From positions 19,880,761 through 19,944,760 of the forward strand of contig OZ022355.1 in NCBI GenBank assembly GCA_963989245.1: a stretch of DNA of 64,000 nucleotides, read 5' to 3'. A model generated the notes under the pieces. The model did not search any database. It had not been told where the DNA came from and saw only the letters and a list, made by a program, of their open reading frames with translations. The position numbers and the translations under genes were made by a program. The DNA is from Nansenia antarctica (Eukaryota > Chordata > Actinopteri > Argentiniformes > Microstomatidae). Shown here one piece after another: positions 1-12,400 of this stretch. Position 1 is the first letter of the stretch; every line of letters begins with the position of its first letter.

Positions 1-70
1 GTGTTTAGAGTTTTGGGAAAATGGAGGAAAGTTTTGTGAAATGTGTTTTAGCAATTGAGAAAAACTGTAA
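1..70. repeat. 70-bp dispersed repeat fragment, copy 1
   Basis: These bases recur almost exactly at 38811-38880. Both copies run from gtgtttagagttttggg to the end of gagaaaaactgtaa. Past that point the two loci diverge, because here a LINE 3' end follows directly. It is probably part of a short DNA transposon cut by the window edge and by the LINE insertion. Confidence 0.75.
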
Positions 71-375
71 TACAGTACAGGTACCATACAACGACATTTA
101 GGAGGGGGGGCTCCCCTGGTGCTTGGAAAAAGACTAAAAACACGAGGGCCAAGGGTAAAATAAAAAAGGAAAAAGAGCTGGTTTACATAAATAAAGGCTA
201 TGTACACTATCTACTATACTACTATACTATACAATAAAACACTGTGCTGTACTCTATGCTATGCTATAAATATCCTAACTTTTCCTATATCTGAACCTTA
301 TGTACACAAGGGTTGTCATATTGCACATAGTATTGTTGCACATTCATTTAAAGTATTAATGCATTTTAACATTGA
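71..375 (-). mobile_element. 5'-truncated Rex1-like LINE, 3' UTR only
   Basis: The sequence matches, read on the minus strand, the 3' UTR of the larger LINE at 40172-41048, including the blocks around caggtacca, ggctcccctggtg and the tataC/ATACT-rich part. No coding sequence remains. It lies in the KPNA1 intron. Confidence 0.75.
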
Positions 376-465
376 GACATATATTTTGTATTGACTATAA
401 AATAGTATTAATGCATTTAAACATTGAGACAAGAAGCTGTCTTCTGTACCCGCTCTCCCAATATG

Positions 466-970
466 GAATGGAATGGAATGGAATGGAATGGAATGGACTT
501 TATTTGTCATTGCTACAGTACAGGTAACAAACAACGAAATTTAGGAGGGGTGGCTCCCCTGGTGTTAGGAAAGGAAAAAAAAAAAACACATTTTAGAAAA
601 AGCATAGATGCATAAAATCACAAGAGGGTAAGGAGCTGGTTTACATCAATAAAGGCTATGTACACAATCCACTGTACTATACTGCACAGATAGTCAACTA
701 GGGTTGTCATATTGCACAAAGAGTATTTTTTCACATTATTTTAAAGTGTCACAGTTTGCAGGCTTGAAAATGTACATGTTTGTGCCTCAGCACTAGCTGC
801 CATACAATCCGTCCGGACTGTCCTGGGCCCAGAACTTAGGCCTTTTCTGTGTTCAGGGCCTTGACGGCCCTGTGGTAGAAGCAGTCCTTCAGTCTGTTTG
901 TATTAGCGGCCGGGGTCCTGTACCTCCTGTTCGAGGGCAGCTTGACAAAGTGTACGTGCCCAGGGGGCCA
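466..970 (-). mobile_element. 5'-truncated Rex1-like LINE with ORF2 C-terminus
   Basis: This minus-strand copy starts at its 3' end with a (TTCCA)n-type tail (466-497), followed by the family's 3' UTR. Bases about 845-960 correspond to the last codons of the reverse-transcriptase ORF; the same region is intact at 40556-40680. The rest of the KPNA1 intron to 1601 shows only simple CA-rich DNA (about 1139-1180) and nothing else I recognise. Confidence 0.8.
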
Positions 971-1601
971 ATATCTCAAACTGTGACCCCCCTCCCCAAG
1001 AAAAAGTTTCAGGCACAGGATCTTTTCCCACTTTAAGCCCTGGGAATGTTTGTGCCACCTGCCACAGCAGCAGTATTTTACAGTGTGTTAGTATTTTATA
1101 AGACTATTCTCTACATTTCTAATGTTGGTTAACATACACATACACACATATAAAGCCAGGTCTTTGTGCACAACACACACATACTTGCATTGCAGAAATG
1201 ATAGGGCTCTGCCTTTGTCCTCTGGTTTGTTCTAAATTTTTGTCAAAATTGAGTTTTTTACATAATCTGATCCATTAGGTTTATTAATGCCTGTGTGGTG
1301 TTATTTTTAAAATGTGGACATTTTTTAGTTAGTAATTCATAAAATACAAAGGTTCCATCTCACAAAACATAATGGAATGTAAAAACTTTGACACTCAATA
1401 TCTCTGAACTACCCTAAACGGAGATAGAACCTTATAATTCTAAGCTCACGAAGTCACTTCACACCAGTTTATTTTAATATGAAATGGCATCATTTCCTTG
1501 TCTCCTTTTCTTTCATAACAACCAATACTGTGAAATAGCTGTTGAGATTTTAGCATAGTGCTTGCACCCTCCTTTCAGAGTGTGTGTATTGCCCCCTGCA
1601 G

Positions 1602-1821
1602 GCATCTGGTGGATCTGGGATGTATTAAGCCTCTGTGTGACCTGCTGACCCTGATGGACTCCAAGATTGTGCAGGTGGCTCTAAACGGCCTGGAGAACAT
1701 CCTCCGACTGGGAGAGCTGGAGGCCAAGAGAGGAGGGGGAATCAACCCCTACTGCGCCTTCATAGAGGAAGCTTATGGTAAATACTGTAAACATTAACTT
1801 ACCCGTACCCTGCCCTGAAAG

Positions 1822-1859
<38 letters not shown>

Positions 1860-2156
1860 CCCCCCCCCTCATTTCCTCTATGCAGATCTGAAAACATTGG
1901 AGGAGGAAGCAACATTTGACCATTAAGATGTCCCTTGAGAACAGGTCTGATCTGATGCTCTTCCCCAGGTCTGGACAAGCTGGAGTTCCTGCAGGGCCAT
2001 GAGAACCAGGACATCTATCAGAAGGCCTTTGACCTGATCGAGCGCTACTTCAGCCCTGAGGACGAGGATCCTTCCCTGGCCCCGGCAGTTGACCTGCAGC
2101 AGCAACAGTTCCTCTTCCAGCAGTGCGAGGCCCCCATGGAAGGCTTCCAGCTATGA
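1602..2156 (+). CDS. KPNA1: Importin subunit alpha (KPNA1-type), last two coding exons
   Basis: Importin alpha carries proteins with a classical nuclear localisation signal to importin beta for import through the nuclear pore. Two exons are visible: 1602-1777 and 1969-2156 (stop TGA 2154-2156). They are joined by a 191-bp GT-AG intron, with the acceptor for the first at 1600-1601. Together they encode the last 120 residues: the final ARM-repeat region (HLVDLGCIKPLCDLL, QVALNGLENILRLG), then the acidic C-terminal tail ending QCEAPMEGFQL, which in this family binds the export factor CAS. The ending places it in the KPNA1/5/6 subfamily. The choice of KPNA1 rests on the neighbours FAM162A and MIX23, which flank KPNA1 in human. 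Earlier exons are outside the window. Confidence 0.93.
1824..1868. repeat. (CA)n plus poly-C tract in KPNA1 last intron
   Basis: An uninterrupted CA run (about 1824-1855) is followed directly by about 12 C residues. It fills much of the 191-bp intron and lies on the sense strand of KPNA1. Confidence 0.95.
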
Positions 2157-3613
2157 TCCTAACCCACAACTGTCTCTCCTCTTGACCCTCGCCCACCCAA
2201 CACCACTGTCCCCCTCACTCCCCTCCCACCAACAATGGGGAAAGCAACCCCAAGTACCCCCTGCTCCCCACCCCCAAAGAGATTGATTTAATCATTATCA
2301 TGATTATGAAGTGTAATATTACAGGAGCGCGTGCGTGCGTGCGAGCGTGTGCAATACAGGTGGAGTCCTGCAGACTTGTCAGCCAGTTTGAGGGATTAGC
2401 TCTCATATTCTTCCCTCTGTGAGACATCCCAACCCCCCTGCTCTGACTCCCAACCACCAGTCAAAATATACCCAACTGACTGCACCCCTTTGACACCATG
2501 TTCAAGTGCCCCAAATAAGCCCAGGACCCATAAACCCACACCACAAATTCACATGGCCACACCATGACCTGAACCCTACCCCAGAGTGGATGGGAGTAGG
2601 CCCGCACGTCTGACAGAACTGCATTAATGACTCTTGAGACAGGCATGGACGTGATTTCCTCCTTTCCCGAGAGACCCATCCAACGTAAACACTGGACTGA
2701 CCATACGACCATGTCTCAACCGTGGTTGCTGGACTGAAACCCCTACAGAGGCACGACGTGGCTAGGCCACCACCTAAGGATTGAATGACTTCTACTGAAG
2801 GCACTTAAGCTACTCAAAATGAAAGTAGCTACTTCTTCCCTCTTTCTAAGACCATTGATTGGTCATCAAGGATGAATGAATCAGGAGCATAACAGTGGTG
2901 GTGAGGGGTGGAGCCTGTTATGTGAATCTCCTCGCCTCCATATCATGCATTCCTTTCTACAGTGACAGAACGCTCCCCATCTGTACAGGCTCCATCCCCA
3001 AGAGTTTGGGCTGGCTCCTGCCTCTGACACACTTACCCCATGGAATCATGGGAATTGTAGTCTTCCCTCGCACTGAGACAAATGAACAGACGTAGACCAG
3101 AAAATAGATTATTTAACCCTCAAGCTTGTCCAACAGACCATGGGGATCTATAAGACACTTAACGCAATTCCATTTCATTTGCAGCACTTTAAGTTCAGGA
3201 CTGATGCCTGTCCATTCAGAAAATGACAGTATAACGCACAATCTGTTTTACAGCGGCTCTTTCTGCCTCAGGAAATGAGACATGAAGATGTTCTGTATCC
3301 TGTGTCCCCCTTCTCTCTGACAAGGAACACATTACACCTTACTGCATAGTGCATACCTGCCCCAATGGGACTCAAACATACCTAAACAGCGGACTGAAAT
3401 GCTAACACACTAATAACCAACGACTGATCACTTTGACTCCTCAAAGTACTGAGAATGTCTGCCCTTTTTGAAGCTTCCTCCACCAATCGGTCTCTGGAAC
3501 ATTGGCTGTCGATGAGTGAGCTGTGAGCTTGGCTTCCTTTTGTGTGTTCCAAATTCTAAATCAATCATGATAAACGCTGAGGCACACTATTTCGGACAAG
3601 AAAGTTCAATAAA
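2157..3613 (+). other. Probable KPNA1 3' UTR
   Basis: No ORF of note follows the KPNA1 stop. The first clear poly(A) signal is AATAAA at about 3608-3613, within an A-rich run. The UTR end is inferred. From 3614 to 4974 I see no gene and no repeat I can name, apart from a poly-G run near 4881-4891. Confidence 0.5.
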
Positions 3614-4974
3614 AAAAAAGGACCAAGATATTCATATTTTAAAACATTTATATTGGTTTTATTTAATGGGGATAGAATCTGTCACAACCGAAGGTGCCAT
3701 ATTCCTCATAAACAATTTGAGGTGGAAATGTTTAACAAAAGAAAAGAAAAAACTATATCCAAATTAAACTTGAAAATAATGATTTTATTTTAACAAAGCT
3801 TAAAGATTGTTTACCAATTTCTCCTTTTTCTTTGTCAGACAACATTCTCTGAGAGAAAATGAGTCACCAGCTCATGTTCAATGATGCTGTCGTATTGAGT
3901 TTGTGTATCTTTCCTCTGTTATGCCATTTGCATAAATGCTGTTTCATGAACTCCAGTGGTTGTAAATTGGTCTTATTGCGGTCAAAACACACGATTTCCA
4001 ATAATACAGTTGTTGGATTTAATATCTGGCTCTAGTTGAATGGATGAACTTGCTGGAGATGGGATAATAGATTTACAAGCATACATTCCATTGATGGCCA
4101 GAGGTTTTTATTTTCATGATCAACTTGTTGACTCAAAGGTCAGATCTTTGCACATCCTAGGATTGGAGTAAGGATGAGTCTACTGGGACAGGACCAACCA
4201 GTGCACATCCAGGGCTAATCTGATGCCCTTCTCAACATGTTTGAATCAAAACAAAGCATGGGCCTACTGTGCACCATAGAAACCACTGGGCCCCACTAGT
4301 GGTCTTAACAAAGCTGGGAGTTAAACACCCATCATTTATTTTAATTCAAACATTACAGTTACAGTATTACCTTCAAACTAAAAGCAATGAGCTATACTTT
4401 TGCTAGGCATTTGCATAGGAGAGAGAGAGAGTGAGTGAGAAGTATATCTGCTGGATAGTCACTGGTTAAGCTACAGCAGGTGCTAATCAGGCAGTAGGCT
4501 AGGAGCACGGGATGATTTAGCTCACCAGAACAGGGGGGTATTCCATCAATGTTAAAGATTTTCATACATTTCATGAGACTCATAAAACAATCCAGGCTTA
4601 TTCCTTTTCCTTGGAATAAGCGATGCAATGTTGATGGAACCCCCTTGGTCAGTGGAAAAATAAGTTTTTGGTTTCCTCATCTGACAAGTATCCTTCAATT
4701 ATCCAACTATTGGCCAATCTGCAATGTCTACTGGGTTCTCTCTTATGTGTGACCCTCTTAAGCAAATGCCGCTTCTACCAAAATATAGCCATCATAAACC
4801 TTTCAATAATAGGCCTTTGTAAGGTGGATCTCCAAACATCTTTTCATAGCACTGGATCCTCAACACAGGCCCAAGTCACAAGGGGGGGGGGGGTCATTTT
4901 TACATCTTATACCTTCATTTAAAGACATGTTGGAGTTAAGCTTTTACCATATCTCCAGCAGCAGGATGACTATG

Positions 4975-5260
4975 TGGTCCTCTGTAGCTCAGTTGGTAGA
5001 GCATGGCGCTAACAACACTTAGGTTGTGGGTTCGATTCCCGCCGGGACCATATATACTGAAATGTATTGAAATTGATTGATTGAAAACGTTATTAGAAGA
5101 TTTGCAGAAGTAGGTACATGAAAGTACATATTACATACAAGGTCAACTAACAGGATAAAAACCCAAGAAAGCCACTGGCTTATTTCAATTGGGGTCCTTG
5201 ATGCACTCACTGCAATGTAAGTCACTTTGGATAAAAGCGTCAGCTAAATGGCATATATTA
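4975..5260 (+). mobile_element. tRNA-derived SINE
   Basis: Bases 4975-5050 keep a tRNA-like head: the 7-bp acceptor stem TGGTCCT/GGGACCA pairs, the A box is around TAGCTCAGTTGG and the B box is GGTTCGATTCCC. The anticodon stem does not pair well. The body ends near 5225-5258 with ctttggataaaagcg..ctaaatggca, a 3' tail shared by many teleost SINEs. This is a SINE, not a functional tRNA gene. Confidence 0.85.
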
Positions 5261-5460
5261 TATTATTACTATGTACCCTTTTCTTATGTACTGCTGTACA
5301 TTCCTGCTTCCTGGTTGGAGAGACACTACTATGCTACTAGAGATCCTGATCCTGTGTTGGGCGGCTTTGGGCTATGTTTCCTGCAGTACCTATATGGCCC
5401 AGTGCTCTAACGGTGTGACAAAGTATACAAATACGAAAGGGCCCTCTGGATTGCAGTCCC

Positions 5461-6132
5461 TTATTGAGCCTTCTCAGCTGCAGCCTGCTCTTTCTCTCTC
5501 AGTGCCTCTTCCCTCCATCGTGCTTTCTTCTCCATGTTCTGGCTGGTTAGAGACTCATGTCTGCCTGCAGCCTGAAGGAGATAAGTGAAACAAATAACCT
5601 GTCACACACAGGAGCTCAGTAGTCACTCTAGATGACTGGATTGGAGCATGGTTCTGACAACACTAATGTTACAGGTAACTTTGCAGTACAAATTGCTGTT
5701 CATCTATGATCCCCAATCAACTGTCAACCGTCAAGAACAATGGCTAAATATTGGCCCACCGTGGTGTATTCAATTGCTAGAGACTACTGGTACTCACATT
5801 TTTACCCATGATGACCGTGCCTATACAAGCCCCTATGGTGAGCAAGATCATACCATAGCAGGCTTTCACCCGAACTCTGTTCCTGGCAGCATCAATCATC
5901 TCAAACCTGATGGCACAAATACATTGTACTGTATATCAACTGAGTTCAATCCAAAAATGTAAATCTATACAATGCCTCCAGTGGGTGAGAATTGTACATA
6001 AGAAATACGTTGTTTTGTAATATTTATCCTGGTAATTGTTCTTCTAATGCCATATCTGGATATAAAGGCTTCTCAATTCCAAGCAATCAATCTTCCAGAA
6101 TACAGAGGGTGTGAGTATGAGTATGAGTGTAT

Positions 6133-6230
<98 letters not shown>

Positions 6231-7037
6231 CTTCATATCAAACCAGCAGATCTGTTCTCAGATCCTCTCCCAGATGTCAGGAAATCACTGCAATTACCTC
6301 CAGCTACAGAGGAAGAGACCTCCTTTGAACTACTGTTCTGTCCTGGAACATCAGCCTCCACCAATTAACTGGCACAGTGTTTGTGATGCGACTCAATCAA
6401 ATAGTATTAAGAGCCAATCAGGGGCAAGCGTTCTGGGACACAGGTGTAAACAGGAAGTGGCCACTTACGACACAAACTCTGGGATCTGATCTGGGGTCTT
6501 GAAGCGTCCGGACCAGAGCAGCATCCTCTTATCCATGTCGGTCGGTTTGTAGCCTGGGAGCTTAAACCCAGGACTGGCAGCTGTGAGTGCACACATAATG
6601 ACAGTAAAATAATGCAGGTCCAACCCTCTAGTAGTCCACTGTGTACAGACAGAAATCATTTGATTTCACATGCTCCAGCCATTAGCTTTGACCCAATTGT
6701 GACCCAACTTCCCTTGTCTGTCTTTCTCAGGGGACAGTAGAGTGAACTTTCACCCAGTTTCTACAACAATGGTAGGCACCCCTCTAGCTCAACATGAATG
6801 AATGAATGAATGAATGAATGGTCTTTATTGTCATTGCTACAGTACAGGTACCAAACAACGAAATTTAGGAGGGGTGGCTCCCCTGGTGTTAGGAAAGAGA
6901 GAAAAAAAACACTTTTAAAAAAAATCACAAGAAGGGAAGGAGCTGGTTTACATAAATAAAGGCTATGTACACTATCCACTGTACTATACTGTACAGATAG
7001 ACGACTCTAGCTCAACATGATATTCAGTGCCACCAAG

Positions 7038-7104
<67 letters not shown>

Positions 7105-8854
7105 GGTAAGGGCTCCTACCGGGTGCTGGGGTGGCAGGTGGGATCTCTGGCTTTACCTCCTGAGGTTTATTACACATCCTTCTCCGGCCACCCACTTCCA
7201 CCACCTGTCTGCGCCATTGACCTGTGGGGAAATCAAACTAGTGAGAATGATCACTCCATAACAAGTACTAGCATCTGATAATGCCAAACTCTCAGTGCTG
7301 ACAACAATCAAGCTTGCTTGTACCCTACACTGGTTGGTATTGTTATCTTCTATGTTTTTTAATTGAATGAACCATGAGGTAGAGTTGGAGGTATATTGTC
7401 TTCTTTTTGCTCTATACTCCAACAGTCCAACTACAGTTGCAATCAAAATTATTCAACCCCCATTGCTTATTAGGCTTATTGGCAAACATCAATCGCAAAC
7501 GGGCTGGTACATAGCCCAAGGAAGAGTGCTACAGAGGGTGGTGCGGATAGCCGAGCGCATCCATGGATGTGAACTTCCCTCCATCCAGGATATATACAAC
7601 AAACGGTGTGTCTGTAAAGCCCGGAGGATAATCAAAGATCCCAGCCACCCCAACCACAGTTGAGCTGTTTGAACCGATGCCGTCCAAAAGGTGAAGCCTC
7701 TTCCGGAGCCTCAGGGTCAAAGGCCAAAAGACCAACCAACAGCTACTTCACCCAGGCGATCAGGCTCATGAACAAGCACACTGTAGACAATTGACTATCA
7801 TCCCCAAGCACAAGCCACTTTACTACTTGAACTATATATTGTATTACTAGTAGGCCTACTGCTTGAATTGCATCCTGTCTTATTTGTCACTTATGTCCTG
7901 TACTACTGTCACTTTTTTATCTGGAATTATGTCTATTGCCTTATTGTCTTTTATTCTCTTACACTTGTGTAATGTGACATAACAATAAACTTGAAATTTG
8001 AAACCTTGTTCTGTACATATCATAACTGTACACAATCATATTGATATGCACACTCTACTACTGTTTGCACACTACTGCGTGTTTGCACAAGACCAATTGC
8101 CTTTGTTCTGTACATACCATACTGGACTGCACCTATATAAGTGCAGTCCATACTGTAATCATAATTGATCCTCATCTCATGTTCAAATGTTATATTTATG
8201 TATTTATATTTACTGTAATACCATGCACTGTGTACATATCAGGTATTTTGCACTATGACACTATTTGCACTGGTTAGATGTTTGTCACCAATTCACACAA
8301 GGAAGGGCATGAGATCATTCGTGGTTTGAGGCACATTCATGGCATACAGCTTACAAACTAGATATTGTATAATTTGTTTCACAATGATTTGAAATGGATC
8401 AACATTCACATATAGGCCAATTGTACAGACCATTCCCAAACAAAGATTGGAAAGCGAACAACTGTACACACAACTGTAACGCAGTAGGCTAAGCATGAGT
8501 ACACAAATCAAAACACACTTTGATCTAGAGAGAAACTGTCATAACACCACGGATTAATATGACAAGTAAATCATACAAGTAAATCATTAACTTGCTAAAT
8601 TCGACAGTATTCCAACTGCACAACTGGGGAACAAGAAGTCACTATCTGGTTCACCACACAGCTAACCTAACCCAACCCTAACCCTAACCCTAACCTTAAC
8701 CCTAACCCAACTCCACCCTAACCCTACTGCCACTAGGAGCTCTGGGACATGTTGTCCTTTCATTTAGCCTAAACAACACAGGACATGACTCAGGAGACAT
8801 TCCCCACTAACCTATGAACGTGCCAATGGCACTGCGACATCTGATGAAGTTCAT
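5461..8854 (-). CDS. FAM162A: FAM162A (HGTD-P), complete, five coding exons
   Basis: FAM162A is a small mitochondrial membrane protein linked in mammals to hypoxia-induced cell death. Coding exons on the minus strand: 8812-8854, 7120-7221, 6469-6580, 5798-5906 and 5461-5571 (stop 5461-5463). All have GT-AG borders and phases that fit, giving 158 residues (human is about 154). Exon 1 reads MNFIRCRSAIGTFI, basic and amphipathic like a mitochondrial presequence. The conserved core KPTDMDKRMLLWSGRFK is in exon 3. Exon 4 holds EMIDAARNRVRVKACYG and a single membrane segment (ILLTIGACIGTVIM). Exon 5 is a charged helix rich in E, K and A. Introns hold a LINE (6798-7004), a second LINE (7495-8005) and two TG arrays. 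Exon 2 ends at a weak GTAGGA donor; an alternative GTAAAG donor at 7156 would shift the frame. Confidence 0.9.
6136..6227. repeat. (TG)n microsatellite, about 45 units
   Basis: This is a near-perfect TG array in FAM162A intron 3, so CA on the sense strand of that gene. Confidence 0.97.
6782..7020 (-). mobile_element. Short Rex1-like LINE copy with 16-bp target duplication
   Basis: LINE sequence 6798-7004 (minus strand, (TTCA)n tail at its 3' end) is bracketed by the identical 16-mer CTCTAGCTCAACATGA at 6782-6797 and 7005-7020. It holds only the family's 3' UTR and is a clean target-primed insertion in FAM162A intron 2. Confidence 0.9.
7040..7103. repeat. (TG)n microsatellite beside the FAM162A exon 2 donor
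   Basis: About 32 TG units. On the FAM162A strand this is (CA)n beginning some 16 nt after the exon 2 splice donor. Confidence 0.97.
7495..8005 (+). mobile_element. 5'-truncated LINE (Rex1-like, second subfamily)
   Basis: Plus-strand sequence at 7527-7790 translates, with frame breaks, to the C-terminal LINE segment RVVRIAERIHGCELPSIQD..RRIIKDPSHPNHS and then RLMNKHTVDN before a stop. The 3' UTR runs to an aataaacttgaaatttg tail near 8003. It differs in sequence from the LINE copies with a TTCA tail. It lies in FAM162A intron 1. Confidence 0.85.
8669..8724. repeat. Interstitial telomere-like CCCTAA repeats
   Basis: Degenerate tandem CCCTAA units (aaccctaaccctaaccctaa and variants) cover about 55 bp. 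There is no sign of a chromosome end. Confidence 0.85.
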
Positions 8855-9432
8855 GTTGAAAGGTTGTTAATAACAGAAAGGTTGTTAATAACAGGCGACT
8901 GGTTCATTAAGCCATGAAAACGTGACAGAAACTTCGTCTCTGCTGAAAGTCAACCAAGACAGACATGTCCGGGAAATCAGGACCCTTGATTGCGAGCAAG
9001 GGAGGCCTGGCCTATGCCTGCGTATTTTACCAGGGTTGCCAACTCAAATCAATACATACTCTACCGCTAGCCTTAGCATACAAATCTCACTCCAGCCAGG
9101 TACCCACAGTTGGCAACCCTGAGTGTACATCATTAATTCCCTGCATGCATTGTCTGGACATTATGTTAATGGACTCTATGAATCGATATTGTTAGAATAT
9201 TATGTAATGTCAGAATTATTAAACTCTCCAGAGCACATCGGTCTTAACTGTCAAACTGTCGAAACATGTTTAGCACATTGTGTGCTTTTGATCACATAAT
9301 CCGTCTTGGAAATGTTACCAGAGACGTTGTACGATTCAGTGTCTTTTGCTATTTAATTCCAAGTAATTCATTCAGGCATTCAGGCAGGGCAGTTATGTCT
9401 TGTGTTGAGCGCGGAGGACCTTGTAGTCCAGT
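8855..9432. promoter_or_regulatory. Probable bidirectional FAM162A/MIX23 promoter
   Basis: The two start codons face away from each other, 578 bp apart, with no ORF or transposon that I recognise between them. The MIX23 start sits in GTATGGCGGCGCC, which resembles the YY1-type AANATGGCGGC initiator of housekeeping genes. The head-to-head pair is also found in human. Promoter function is inferred from layout only. Confidence 0.6.
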
Positions 9433-12400
9433 ATGGCGGCGCCCGATGGAACTTTAAACTGTGAGGACTTTTCAATGTTTCAGGTAATACTCATGTCATT
9501 AATACTCGTGTGATGTTGTTCTGTCCCCGGTGGAGTATGGTAGAATGTTATTCACTCGTGCCGAAACATTCAGAGAATTGTCAAACTGCTGTTCCGTCCA
9601 TTGTAGTCGGGTTGAATGGTTGACCCCCTCCACGGAACAGCAGATTAGGGTTCAACGTGCAGTTTGATCATAAGCAATGACTCCAAATTGTTTGGCGTTA
9701 GGGAAATGTATAAATGTATAGGGTTGTCAACAACATGCATTGCATTACGTTTCCCCTCCTGACAGATTTTGCAGAGGATAATGCTAATGGGCTTGCACAC
9801 ATCATGTCTTAGGTAGGGTTGCCACCTTTCAGTCAGAGAAATAAGGGACACCCCTCGCAGTAGGGGCCCCGCTCCTCGGGACCACGACCACCACGGGCCC
9901 AAGGGCGGGGTGGGGGCCCCAGTGCTAGTAAATCATAAGTTAAACATCGTTTCAATAAAGCATTTAGATTCATACTTAAAGTTTCAAGTGCTTTATTAAC
10001 ACTGACTGAACGTATCTTAATACAAAATGTATTAAACAAAAAGCTTTAGCATACAGTATATGCACCATAACTTAACTCAATAACTTACAATTAAACAAAG
10101 CTTTGCCACTTTCAAATATAGTGCAACAATGGTTGTGCAAATAATAATTTATGAAACTAAGAAATGGTCGTCTCGTCTTTGTGTGAGTTTTTGCTTGAAG
10201 TTATCCATGATGGAATATAACTCAACACAGGTGGTTGAATTGCTTTCCAGCTTCTTAACAACTTCCTCAAAGAGGGAGAGGATATTGTTGCAGAACAGGA
10301 GGTAAACCTCCACAATGTCAGGGTCTTCCCCAGTTGAGTCTTCACTGAGATTTAACAAATCTCTGATCTGTCTGGGACACTCATCCCCCAGGCTGATGAA
10401 GTAAGACTTGAGAGCAGTCCAGGTTTGCATAAGCCGGGTGATGGCTGGATTGAGGGAGAGCCACCTTGTTGTGACATGTCGTAGAATCTCCCTGAATTCC
10501 ACATCACAAAATTCACAAAACTCTTTGAGGGATTCTCTTCGTTTGGCTGATACGGAGAAGTGCCCATAGACCTTCAGCACAATGTTTTCGACATCTACAG
10601 TGAGCTGGTCCAGAGCATGTTTCACTGTGTTGTGCATAATGTGGGCATGACAGTTCCCTTGCAGCAGATCCTTTTGCTTTTTCTTCAGGTTTGTGAAGAC
10701 CGAGTTGTGGATTCCATAATTTACATTAGTATTTGTTTGCACTATATGCTATCACTTGATCTAATGATAAGCCAAATTTATCAAGTGATTGTTGTATGGA
10801 ATCTATAATCCCAGCGGCTGACTCATCTGCATTTTCTATGAAGTCATTATAGGGCTGTCCCAAACGACTATTTTTCTAACGATTAATCTAGCGATTATTT
10901 TTTCGGCTAGTCGATTAGTCTAACGACTAATTTAGCAATATATTTTTTTACTGTTAAAAAAAAACTAAACAAAAAACATGTGTAGGCCCCTTAATTTCCA
11001 CCTCACTGCTATGTTTAGCCAACTTGAATGCCAACATGGCCATTTAGAAGTCTGTCCATCACCACAACACATAGCTAGCTAGTAGCTACATAGCTAGCTA
11101 ACGTTACTCTCGCTGCTATGTTATGATTAGCTAAATTGATGCTAACGTAGCATGCGAGCTACGAGCTAGATAACATACAGTAGGTGCGAGCACCACAATG
11201 ACAATAGGCTACCGTAGCTAGCCAGCTACATAGCTAACGTTACTAACACCAGAAGACAAGACATACAAACTGTGGTGAGCTACATTGCTTGTGTAACATT
11301 AGCTAGTAGCTATCCATTTTTCACTCATACACGGCCGGAAAAGTGAACAGAAATACAATGGTGACTTACGGTGGTGCTATCTTGTGGCTGTCTTCACAAA
11401 GAGCTCCAGGATGCTTTCGCTTGAGGTGCTCGTTCATTGCAGACGTACTGCTGTGATAGGCCATTCCATTGTTGCTTATTTTTTTTGCTTATTTAAAAAA
11501 AAAAAAAAAAAAAATTTTTTAAATGTACGACTAACCGACGCATATTACGCAAACCGACGTATTGACGTTGTCGATGACGTCGACTAATCGTAACAGCCCT
11601 AGAAGTCAAGCATTCTGTTGGTGACCCCAGTTTCTGGCTGAAAGAATTGTACAGCAAGGGGAAACATCTTCCTGTTCCCCTTATTTGATGCATCCGTCTG
11701 GATGGAGAATGGGAGGGGTCCTGATGTCAAGACATTAGGAACTTCACCCACTGCCTTCGGCGCAAGGACGTCTTTGACCATTGCTTCTGCCTTTGTTCTC
11801 CCTAGAGACATTTTCTTTACGATTTTGGAATCATGCAGAATCGTTTGATTGAGTTTGTGTCCACAGTCCACACTATTGTAGCTGAGGTTGTGCTTAACCG
11901 TGTGGTACACATGCGTCAATTCCGCTGCTGTAACCTAGAGGGGGGAGAGGATGACAAATTGTTAATGAAATTCAACAGTATTAATTGTAGTGTTGTTTGG
12001 ACACAGTTATGAAAGTCACACCAGTTTCTGTTTCCAAACAGTGAAACAACAGAAATCTTCACAAACATTTTTAATGTGAGAAAAACATATTAATACATTT
12101 TTTTAAATATATTTTTCTCTGAGCATTTGTCTGTATCCTGTTAATCCATTAGTATTGAAAATGCCATTTTCCAGATGAGTCGAGCATATAACATAATAAT
12201 ATATATATATAACATCAGAGTTGTTTATTTTATTATTTTAATATTGTGCACTATATTTATATTGATGATACATCGATCAGTACTTGTATCATTGCTATGA
12301 CAACCACCCCCCCTTGCATCACGTGACACACACTAGGGACGATTCTGCCCACATCGACTACTAACAACAACAACAACCGTCACACATGGTAGAATGGATT

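Noticed and set aside
4975..5050. Possible tRNA-Val gene (loop reads CTAACAA)
   Set aside because: The anticodon stem does not pair and the sequence runs straight into a SINE body and tail.
5271..5588. 105-codon plus-strand ORF
   Set aside because: It overlaps exon 5 of FAM162A on the opposite strand and matches no family I know.
6047..6489. Reading frames made of alternating Cys-Val or His-Thr residues
   Set aside because: They are translations of the TG/CA microsatellite; the same occurs at 7007-7261, 1681-2014 and 26518-26718. No real protein is implied.
8669..8724. Chromosome end (CCCTAA repeats)
   Set aside because: The array is short and degenerate and lies in FAM162A intron-1-side DNA between two genes.
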